NCBI RefSeq assembly: GCF_013116825.1
Contig: NZ_JABFNS010000003.1
Coordinates: 62,001 to 126,000, forward strand
Direction: 5' to 3'
Length of the DNA: 64,000 nucleotides
From: Myxococcus xanthus
Lineage (GTDB): Bacteria; Myxococcota; Myxococcia; Myxococcales; Myxococcaceae
Shown piece by piece: positions 32,530-40,500 of the stretch (the stretch's first letter is position 1; the number at the start of each line of letters is the position of its first letter). Under the pieces are notes generated by a model, which ran no database searches, was not told where the DNA came from, and was given only the letters and a program-made list of their open reading frames with translations. The position numbers were made by a program, and so were the translations under genes.

Positions 32530-33618
32530 TCAGCGTTCCTCGCCGGAGAAGGTCAGCAGCCGGCCCAGCTGACCTGTCGGCTTGATGGAGGGCGGGGAGG
32601 CCAGCGGTGTCCTGGCCTGGCCCGCGGGGACAGGGGGAAAGCCCGTCATCCTGCCGGTGGCCTCGTCGTACACCTTGAGGCGGAAGGCGAGCACCGAGTC
32701 GCGCAGACCCAGCTTCACGCCCTCTTCGGCCAGTCCGTGCTGCTCCATGTAGCCGCGCAGCAGGTAGTTGGGAATCTGGGGCTTCAGGTGATGGACGTGG
32801 TGCAGGTTGATGGCGCCAAAGAGCCACTCGAAGGCGCGCGGCAGCACCAGGTGACTGCTGCCCTGGAGCGCCGAGCCCTTCAGGGACCACTGCGCCCGGG
32901 GCACCCAGTAGGGCCGCTCCACCTGGTGCTGCACGAAGAAGAGCCAGATGCCCAGGCCCGCGGCCACCTGGGTGATGATGAGGTGCACCACCAGCCACCG
33001 GGGCCAGTCACCCAGCGCCAGGAACGCGAGGTGGACGGCCACCAGCGCCAGGTTCGTCACCAGGATGGAGCGGCGCTCGGGCCTGCGCTCCTTGGCGACG
33101 ATGCCCGGCATGCGGAAGCGCAGCAGGAACTGGAAGATGGGCCCCACGCCCAGGAGGACCGCGGGGTGCCGGTACAGCCGGTAGCGCAGGCGCTGGGTGG
33201 GCTTGAGCGCCAGGTACTCCTGGGCCGTCATCGTCACGATGTCGCCCACGCCGCGCCGGTCGAGGTCTCCGCTGGTGCTGTGGTGGACCAGGTGCATGGC
33301 CCGCCAGTACGCGTGCGGCGCCAGCGTCAGCATGCCCAGCACCACGCCCACCCGGTCATTCGTCACCGGACGCTGGAAGAGCGAGCGGTGGGCACAGTCG
33401 TGCTGGAGGATGAAGACCCGGACCAGCACGACGCCCGCGAGCACCGCCAGCGCAACGCCGCCCGCCAGGCTTTGGGCGAAGCAGACATAGCTGGCCCCCG
33501 CGAGCAGGACATAGGCGCCCACACATCCCACGAGCTGGACCACGCTCCGCTGGGTGCGCGCCCGCCAATCCTGGGACTGGGCGCGAGAATCGTTAACGGT
33601 GGATGCGTCAGATGGCAT
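32530..33618 (-). CDS. Membrane fatty acid desaturase
   Basis: A 362-residue acyl-lipid/acyl-CoA desaturase (FA_desaturase family). The three histidine boxes are HDCAH, HLVHH (in AMHLVHHSTSGDLD) and HHVHHLKP, surrounding at least four transmembrane helices. It has a C-terminal cytoplasmic extension of about 60 residues with Pro-rich sequence (PPVPAGQARTPLASPP). It is the first gene of a desaturase-hydroxylase-hydrolase-thioesterase operon and could introduce double bonds into membrane lipids. The upstream 180 bp carry a perfect palindrome and a 12-G run, candidate operator and promoter-length switch. Confidence 0.93.
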   Translation of the reverse strand: MPSDASTVNDSRAQSQDWRARTQRSVVQLVGCVGAYVLLAGASYVCFAQSLAGGVALAVLAGVVLVRVFILQHDCAHRSLFQRPVTNDRVGVVLGMLTLAPHAYWRAMHLVHHSTSGDLDRRGVGDIVTMTAQEYLALKPTQRLRYRLYRHPAVLLGVGPIFQFLLRFRMPGIVAKERRPERRSILVTNLALVAVHLAFLALGDWPRWLVVHLIITQVAAGLGIWLFFVQHQVERPYWVPRAQWSLKGSALQGSSHLVLPRAFEWLFGAINLHHVHHLKPQIPNYLLRGYMEQHGLAEEGVKLGLRDSVLAFRLKVYDEATGRMTGFPPVPAGQARTPLASPPSIKPTGQLGRLLTFSGEER

Positions 33619-33686
33619 GGCCGCCCCGAATCCCCAGACCTCCCCCGAGGGCCGTCAATCTAGGGATTTCCGACATAACGCGCGTT

Positions 33687-33705
33687 GATTCTTGAATCAA
33701 GAATC
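33687..33705. promoter_or_regulatory. Perfect 19-bp palindrome upstream of the desaturase operon
   Basis: GATTCTTGA-A-TCAAGAATC has two perfect 9-bp arms around a single central base. It lies 69-87 bp upstream of the desaturase start and is strikingly AT-rich for this genome, so it is a strong candidate operator (for instance of a TetR-type lipid regulator). The minus-strand promoter should overlap it. Confidence 0.6.
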
Positions 33706-33708
33706 CCC

Positions 33709-33720
33709 GGGGGGGGGGGG
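33709..33720. repeat. Homopolymer run of 12 G next to the palindrome
   Basis: Twelve consecutive G residues, preceded by CCCC, immediately after the palindrome. Runs of this length are prone to slippage and can change promoter spacing, which would give phase-variable expression of the desaturase operon. It is also a known source of sequencing error. Confidence 0.6.
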
Positions 33721-33796
33721 CGCTTGACGTCGTCGGGCGCCGGATTCTCCAGCGGCGCGGGGTCCTCTGGGACCGGGTGCCTGCGGCGCAGGTGCC

Positions 33797-35875
33797 TCAG
33801 CCCGGTGAGACGCCGAGCGCCCCGCAGTAGAAGCAGAGCTCGTCGACGTCCTGCTCGATGAGCGCCGTCAGGGTGGTGCCGCCCCCATGCCCGGAGTCGC
33901 GAAGCGGGAGCAGGAGAAAGGGCCCGCCCCGCGTGCCTTCCGCCTGAAGTCTGGCGACCATCTTCAGCGGGTCGTGGGGTGGGGCGGTCCGGTCGTTCAG
34001 CGCGGCGACGAAGGCCATCCGGGGGTAACGGAGGCCGGCTCTGACATTGTGGTAGGGCGAGTACCCCGCGAGGTAGGCCCCCTCAACCGGGTCCTCGGGT
34101 GAGCCGTATTCGACGGTGGCGGAGCTCAGGTAGCCGAAGCTCGGGAAGCGCAGCATGTCGAGCGTGGGCGCGCGGCAGAAGACGGCCCCAAAGGACGCTG
34201 GTGCCTGCATGGCGGTGACGGCGACCAGCAGCCCACCATTGCTGTTTCCTCGCGAGGCCAGCCGGGCAGGTACCGTGTAGCCCTCCGAGACGAGCCAGCG
34301 CGCCGCCGCGATGAAGTCGTCGAAGGCGTTCTGCCGGCGTGTCTTGAGGGCCGCCTCGTGCCAGGCGCGGCCGTACTCTCCGCCGCCCCGGACGTTGGCG
34401 AAGGCCAGCACGCCGCCGCACTTCAGCCAGGCGGCTTGGAGCGGCGTGAAGCGCGGCTCCACGGAGATGTTGAAGCCGCCGTAGCCACTCAGCCTCACGG
34501 GCCACTGTCCGTCGCGCGGCAGGTCCTTCCGGTGGACGAGGAACATGGACACCCGGGTGCCGTCGAGCGACGGGTACCAGACCTGCTCCGTCACGTATTC
34601 GGACGCGTCGAGCCCGACGTCGGGGACGTGGTGCGGCGTCAGCAGGTCTGCGTCGTAGTCGTAGCGATAGACAGAGGGGGCCTGCACGTACGACATGAAG
34701 TTCACCCACACCTCGTCGCCCCGCCATGGGCCGCTGACGCCGCTGACGATTCCCTCTCCCTCGTTGCGATTCACGGCGCCCAGGGCTGGGAGCTTCAGGT
34801 CGCGCAGCCAGGTGCCGTCCTCGGCGTGGATGCGCACGTGGTGCGACGCCGCGCGTGAATAGACGGCGTAGAGCCGGCCGCCGACGCCCGCGACAGTCTG
34901 AAGGGTGTGCTCGCTTTCCGGGATGAGCGTCCGCCACTGGGTGGGCGCCGTCAGCGGCGCGGTGCAGAGCCTGCCGCGTGGTGCGCCGAGGTCGGTATGG
35001 ATGAGCAGGGACTCCCCGATGACCTGCACCTGATTGAGGGAGGTCATGCCTGTCGCCACGGGGAGGTGCGCATCGTCCGCGAGGCGCAGCAGGGTGATGA
35101 CGTTGGCGTGGACGTAGTCCCACTTCGCGAGCACGGCGAAGCGGCCACACTCGCTCACCTTGACGGTGCACCAGTACTCCTTCTCGTGGTCATCACCGAA
35201 GACACGCCGGGCGGGTGCGCCCGAGCCCAGCCGGTGCTCATAGACGGCGTTCCAGTGGGCCTCTTCGCCCGTGGGCACCTCGCCGGGGTCGGGGTTCGCG
35301 GCGTAGAAGAACCCGGATGCATCGGGCCGCCAGGCCACCGAGGCGTGGCTGGTGCCTCGGGGGCGGTCCGGCAGCAGCCTCCCCGTCGAGACCTCGAGGA
35401 CGTGAATCAATGCGCCGTGGGCGCTTCCCACGGCCTTGCCGAACGCGACGAACGCGCCATCCGGGGAGGGGACCGCGAAGACGAGCACCTCGTTGCTCGC
35501 CCACGTGTCGGGGTCGAGCAACGTCTCCAACGGCGCGCCTTCGTGGCGCCGGAGCAGGAGCTTGAGCTTGTCGTCGTGGGCCTCTGCCTGCCAGAGGAAC
35601 TGACGCCCCCCCGGGCCGGCGGAGATGGGCGGGGACCCGCGTGCCTGCCGCGCGGAGCGGGTGACCGCCTCGCGCAGTGCCTGGCGTCCAGGGAGGGCGT
35701 GGAGCACCGATTTCGTGAGGGTCTCCTGCTCGGAAATCCACGCCTGCGTCTCCGGCGCGTCGAGCTGTTCCATCCACGCGTAGGGGTCGTCGAAGCGCTG
35801 TCCGTGCAGCGTGTAGCCGCTCCGCGCGTCTCTGCGTGCGGAGGGGTACGTCCAGGTCCGGTCCACGGGCGTCAT
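33797..35875 (-). CDS. Prolyl oligopeptidase family serine peptidase (S9)
   Basis: A 692-residue S9A/POP-type enzyme: an N-terminal segment (about 1-75), a seven-bladed beta-propeller (about 75-430), and a C-terminal alpha/beta hydrolase domain with the nucleophile motif GNSNGGLL (Ser about 540), the Asp in LNDRTAP, and the His in DSGHGGGT. The catalytic triad is intact. POP-like enzymes cleave after Pro in short peptides. No signal peptide is visible, so it is probably cytoplasmic, a fit for peptide recycling from prey proteins. It stands alone, divergent from the effector-like operon at 36144 and upstream of the desaturase operon. Confidence 0.92.
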   Translation of the reverse strand: MTPVDRTWTYPSARRDARSGYTLHGQRFDDPYAWMEQLDAPETQAWISEQETLTKSVLHALPGRQALREAVTRSARQARGSPPISAGPGGRQFLWQAEAHDDKLKLLLRRHEGAPLETLLDPDTWASNEVLVFAVPSPDGAFVAFGKAVGSAHGALIHVLEVSTGRLLPDRPRGTSHASVAWRPDASGFFYAANPDPGEVPTGEEAHWNAVYEHRLGSGAPARRVFGDDHEKEYWCTVKVSECGRFAVLAKWDYVHANVITLLRLADDAHLPVATGMTSLNQVQVIGESLLIHTDLGAPRGRLCTAPLTAPTQWRTLIPESEHTLQTVAGVGGRLYAVYSRAASHHVRIHAEDGTWLRDLKLPALGAVNRNEGEGIVSGVSGPWRGDEVWVNFMSYVQAPSVYRYDYDADLLTPHHVPDVGLDASEYVTEQVWYPSLDGTRVSMFLVHRKDLPRDGQWPVRLSGYGGFNISVEPRFTPLQAAWLKCGGVLAFANVRGGGEYGRAWHEAALKTRRQNAFDDFIAAARWLVSEGYTVPARLASRGNSNGGLLVAVTAMQAPASFGAVFCRAPTLDMLRFPSFGYLSSATVEYGSPEDPVEGAYLAGYSPYHNVRAGLRYPRMAFVAALNDRTAPPHDPLKMVARLQAEGTRGGPFLLLPLRDSGHGGGTTLTALIEQDVDELCFYCGALGVSPG

Positions 35876-36143
35876 CGGATGTTCCTCCAGGGGGCGTCGG
35901 TCCTGGCGCGGACGTGCAGGCAGGAAGGCGCGGCGAGGTTGTAGCCCACCCGCGCGGGGGCACCGTCGCGCGGCGCGGTGTCGGACTCCGGTATTACGCG
36001 CGTGAATCCGACGAATTCCAGGAGGCCGTGGTGCTCGGCGCGAAGCGCGTCGTGGAACCTTGTTTGATTCGCGTGAAACGGAAATAATCCCACGTCACTC
36101 CATCGGGACGGTTTCAACGTTGTTGCGGATTCGCGAGTCGCAG

Positions 36144-36530
36144 ATGAGTTCGTTGCGCAGCGCCGCGATGGACAACCGCGTCGCGCAGCTCGTCACGGCG
36201 CTCCTCGCGGAGCCTTCGGCGGCGGAGCCTGGATGGACCCGCGAGCGGCTCGAGCCGGTGGTGCGCAGGGTGGTGGACCGGGGCATCTTCGCGCTCGTCG
36301 ACGTGCGCGTGTACGTGCAGCTCGCCGAGTCGCTGGGGGATGACTTCGAGTCACAGCGTCGCCACGCGTGGATGCGCTCGTGGCTGGATGACGCCTCCGT
36401 TTCGGACCCCGTCGCGCGTCTGCACCGCGTGGTGCGCGAGCGCCGCCGCCGCGAGGACGTGGCGGCGCAGAACCAGCGGAAGGAAGCGGCCTTCCGCCTC
36501 CGCCACGCCCCGCCCGGCGAGGGCCGCTGA
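36144..36530 (+). CDS. Small protein resembling T6SS effector-associated proteins
   Basis: A 128-residue protein from the ATG at 36144. The segment VVRRVVDRGIFALVDVRVYVQLAESLGDDFESQRRHAWMRSWLDD, followed by VARLHRVVRERRR, has the same order of features (Arg-rich helix, aromatic 'LA..LG.DF', 'W....L', closing 'RL....') that I know from small proteins next to VgrG, DUF4123 and PAAR genes in type VI secretion effector operons. I am moderately sure of this likeness and cannot name the family. There is no signal peptide. It is the first gene of a three-gene operon (24-bp gap to the next) that ends in the large OTU-like protein. Confidence 0.6.
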   Translation: MSSLRSAAMDNRVAQLVTALLAEPSAAEPGWTRERLEPVVRRVVDRGIFALVDVRVYVQLAESLGDDFESQRRHAWMRSWLDDASVSDPVARLHRVVRERRRREDVAAQNQRKEAAFRLRHAPPGEGR

Positions 36531-36554
36531 CTTTTTCACTCCCAGGAACGCCTC

Positions 36555-37532
36555 ATGCCCCCTTCCTCGACTTCACGGCAGGACCCGGCGGTTGCTCCAT
36601 GCCCATTGCAGGCGGGCAAGGGACAGGTGGAGGTGGTCGTCGTCGATGACCGCGAGACGCCGCTGTCCGGCGTGGCGGTGGAGCTGGCGCAGGGGGCGGC
36701 GGACGAGGCGTTGCGCACGCGCACCGACGAGCACGGCGTCGCGCTGTTCGAGGGGCTCGAGGAGGGGCGCTACCGCTTCCGGTTGCTCGACGTGGAGCCC
36801 GCGCTGTGGCGGGTGCTCGGCCGGCTTCCCCTGCCTCCGCGCGCCGCGGGCGCAGCGCCTCGCTGGGGCTCCGTCTCGCGGCCGAAGCCGCTGTCCTGGA
36901 CGTGCGAAGGGACGGAGTCGCTCGCGGTGCTGGCGGCGAAGCTGGGGGTGCGTCCCTCGCGGCTCATCGATGCGAGCACGGGGCAGCCGCTCACCCCGGA
37001 GGTGGCTCCCGCTCCGGGAACGCGCGTGGAGGTGCTGCCGTTCGCCCATGAATGGACGACGGTGGAGACCGGCTTCCGGCATGTGGTTCACCGCATCGGG
37101 CTTCCCCTGTCACTGGTGGTGGTGCTGCGCGATGGCACGCACCACCCCCGAGCGCACCAGCCCTACCTGTTGAAGGTGTGGCTGGACGACGAGGAGGAGT
37201 TGCCCGCGCGCGAGGGCATGACGGACGCGGAGGGCCGCATGGCGCAGGTCCTGCCCGCACGCGCGGCGCGGGGCGAGGTGACGGTGTCGCCCGGCCGCGA
37301 CGACGAGCGCAAGGTGACGCTGCGCTTCGCGGCGCTGCGCGCGACGAGCGCTCCGGAGGGCTTGCAGGAGCGGCTGGAGAACCTGGGGTTCTCGTGTGGC
37401 GGCGAGCGTGGCCAGTTCGGCCCGAAGACGCGCCTGGCCGTGGAGTGGTTCCAGTACGCGCTCGGGCTGCCTCCGAGCGGAGAGGCCGACGAGGCGACCT
37501 GCGCCGCGCTGGGCCTGTTGCACCGCTCGTAG
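36555..37532 (+). CDS. Peptidoglycan-binding domain protein with Cna-B/carboxypeptidase-regulatory-like fold
   Basis: A 325-residue protein. Residues about 24-85 look like a beta-sandwich of the carboxypeptidase-regulatory/Cna-B type (VEVVVVDDRETPLSGVAVELAQG, then ALFEGLEEGRYRFRL). The middle (TESLAVLAAKLGVRPSRLIDASTG) is LysM-like without perfect motifs, followed by a second beta-sandwich. The C-terminus (about 255-325) is a PG_binding_1 domain: LQERLENLGFSCGG, FGPKTRLAVEWFQYALGLP, DEATCAALGLL. This domain order is typical of proteins encoded beside type VI or polymorphic-toxin effectors, where it is thought to help loading or wall contact. It is the second gene of the operon. Confidence 0.8.
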   Translation: MPPSSTSRQDPAVAPCPLQAGKGQVEVVVVDDRETPLSGVAVELAQGAADEALRTRTDEHGVALFEGLEEGRYRFRLLDVEPALWRVLGRLPLPPRAAGAAPRWGSVSRPKPLSWTCEGTESLAVLAAKLGVRPSRLIDASTGQPLTPEVAPAPGTRVEVLPFAHEWTTVETGFRHVVHRIGLPLSLVVVLRDGTHHPRAHQPYLLKVWLDDEEELPAREGMTDAEGRMAQVLPARAARGEVTVSPGRDDERKVTLRFAALRATSAPEGLQERLENLGFSCGGERGQFGPKTRLAVEWFQYALGLPPSGEADEATCAALGLLHRS

Positions 37533-37550
37533 CACTGGAGGTCTTTCGTC

Positions 37551-40500
37551 ATGCAGTGCCCCAACTGCGCGCCCGGCACGATGCGCGACCTGTCCGTGAC
37601 GCCGCCTCGCTGCCTGGAATGCGACGCGGTGCTGGTCCCGGCGCCTCCCATCACGCCCCCCTCCCACGGCTCGATGGAGGCCGAGGTCGAGCGGCTGGAG
37701 AGTGGCGACTACGACGACGTCCTGGACGACTTCCTGGACGACGAGGAGCCGCACCGACTCTCCAGCGACGAGATGCGTGATGAGACGCTCCGCGCCTCGC
37801 TGGTCACCGACGACATCACGCCCCCGGAGTCGCCACCGTCCAACACGATGGGCGACGACGTCGCCGAGGAGCGCTGTGTTCCGCTGGGCGCGGAGACCAC
37901 CGTCTCCGACAAGCCCGTCGTTCCGCCGAGCTTCCCGTTGCGGACGCTCCTTTGGAACATCGCGGACCTGGGCGGAGGCCCGAGTGGAACGCTCCCGGTG
38001 CGCAAGCCGTGGACCATTGCCGCCCTGGCCCATGTCATCCGCACGGCGAACGCCGACATCGTCACCATCCTGGAGCTGAAGAAGAAGGGGGGCATTCGTC
38101 TGGTGGAGCCCAAGCCGCCGACCCCGATGAAGCAGCACGCGGGCCGCGGAAGCAGCGGGATGAAGCTCCCGGTGTTGATGCGCCTGGCGTCGGCATTCGT
38201 CGAGCCCGAGGGCTACCGGGTCAAGATCGCCTCCGAGTCACTGGTCGGTCAGCTCGCGGCGCAGGAGGCGGCGCTTCTCAACGACCTGGCGAAGCACTTC
38301 GCGGAGCACGTGCGGCGGACCATCTGGCCCCGTGACGAGCAGGGCGCGGACGCCGAGGCGTGGGACCCCTCTCATATCGAGTGGAGCGGGGCCTCGCGGA
38401 CGTTGGAAACGGACAAACTGGGCATCCTCGAGGGCAGGCTCGATGCGGCCTGGAGGGCATGTGAGCCGGACCTCGTGAAGCGCTTCGGCAGGCCTCGGGT
38501 GAGGAAGGACGAGGAAGACGAAGACGACGCGGACCCGCCCGAGGCGCTCGTCGCGACGTCGATCGACGTGTTCGGGAAGAAGCAGGCGAAGCTGGACGCG
38601 TACTGCCAGCTCTGTGTGCGGCTGCTCGTGGAGGAGGGCTACTACGATTGGCTCCAGCCCCACACGAACCGCTACTCGCCGAAGGAGAAGGACTCCAAGA
38701 AGGGCGGCGCGGAGGCGAAGGAGAAGGAGAAGCGGGACGATCTGGCGAAGCTTGGCGTCGAGCTCCTCCGCAAGCACTGCGGCATCCTGTTCCACCGCTA
38801 CCTGGCGGTCATCGCGGGCCTGGGCGCCAAGGAGAGCACAGACAAGCAGGAGCAGGTCCTCGAGAACATCCTGCACCGCTCCAACGACGCGCATCTGCAG
38901 CGCGTCTACGCAAAGAAGCTCGCCGAGTACCAGGAGCGCAAGGGAGAGGTGGAGGACGCGCCGGAGTCGCACGCGGGTCTGCGCGAGTTCCTTCGCATCC
39001 GTGATGCGCTGAACGACCAGTGCAAGGCGCGCGGTGAGGAGGTCTATGCGTCGTGGCCCGCGGAGGTGCCCGACAAGCCCGTCAAGGGGCTCTACACCCA
39101 GGATGAGGCGTACGGCGTCCTGTGGCGGAAGTCCAAGCTGGACGTGGACGAATCGGCCATCTCGTACCTCAGTGCCTACGTGGCGAAGCGCTCGCCGGGT
39201 GGCGAATCCCCGTCGATGGATGTCGACACCACGATGGGGGACGAGGAAGAGGAAGCGCAGGCGCAGCCCGTCAAGAGCCTCTACAGCAAGCGGGAGCCCA
39301 TCCGGATTCCGGTGCGGTTGGCGCAGGTGAAGAACGCGCCCGAGGTGAGCGTGGTGGCGTGGCATCCCCCCGCGCCGGGAGACCGCAACAAGAGCGCGCG
39401 CGGCACGGACTTCCGCGCCTTCCTCCAGTACTGCAAGGACGAGCGCCGGGAGAAGGTGCTCGGCGTGGTCCTCTCGGACCTGAACATCGACACCGCGCGG
39501 CCCAAGGCCGAGCTCGCGAAGGATGGCACGCCGTACATCGATACCTGCGTGGAGCGCCTGTCGTTCCACCAGTTCTTCCAGACGCTGCTGGGGCCCGGGG
39601 CGGACGCGAGCCACCTGTACGACATGGCGCCCCAGCTCTCGACCATCGCCAAGAGCAAGTTCGGCAGCTGGGCCGTGGACAGCGAGAATCCGTTCGGGGA
39701 CGGCTCGCTCAAGACGCTCCGAAGCTTCGTCAACAGCCGGGTGCAGCCGGAGATGTTCGCCCCCTTCAAGACGTCGACGGGCCATGAGCTGCGGCCCATG
39801 TTCTCGTCCGCGGAGGACGTGCTGGCCCACATCGAGTCGTTCATCACGCCCCCGCAGCAGCGCTACGGGGCGAGCGGCTACGACAAGATTCTCGTGTACT
39901 CGCGGCGGACGGATGGCTGGATGCTGGAGCAGTCGTCGGTCTACGTCATCCCGTTTCCCATGGCGCTCGCGGACGAGAAGGAGAAGGGCCTCTTCTTCAT
40001 CCACGGCAACCTGCTGCCCAAGCACCTCCAGCCGTTCTGGCGGCTCATCCAACTGGAGGACGCGAAGCTGCCCGAGGACAAGCGGATCTTCGACCAACTG
40101 CGTGCCCCGGGCGTGAAGCTCACGGGCTCGGAGGACGCGCGCTGGGAAGCGGTCATGGCCGCCGCGAAGAAGCTGAGCGACCACATGCCGCTCGTCTCCG
40201 ACCTGCGGCTCATCTACAGCGGCGAGGAGGCGCTGGTCGTGGAGGAGGTGGAGGTCGCCACCGAGACGGCGTCCTCCGAGCTGGGCCATTTGGAAGCGCT
40301 GTGCGCCGCCTATCAGCAGTCCCAGGCCACGGATGACGAAGCCACGGAGGCGCTCGGCGCGATTCTGGACGCCGCGGAGAAGGTCCCCGCTTCGGACCAC
40401 GCCCGTTCCAACGCGCTGGTGGCGGAGGCCATGCAGTGGCGGGAGACGTTCGCCGCGCTGCGGAGCGCGGGCTTCGACCCGGAGGCGTACTGGGACCATC

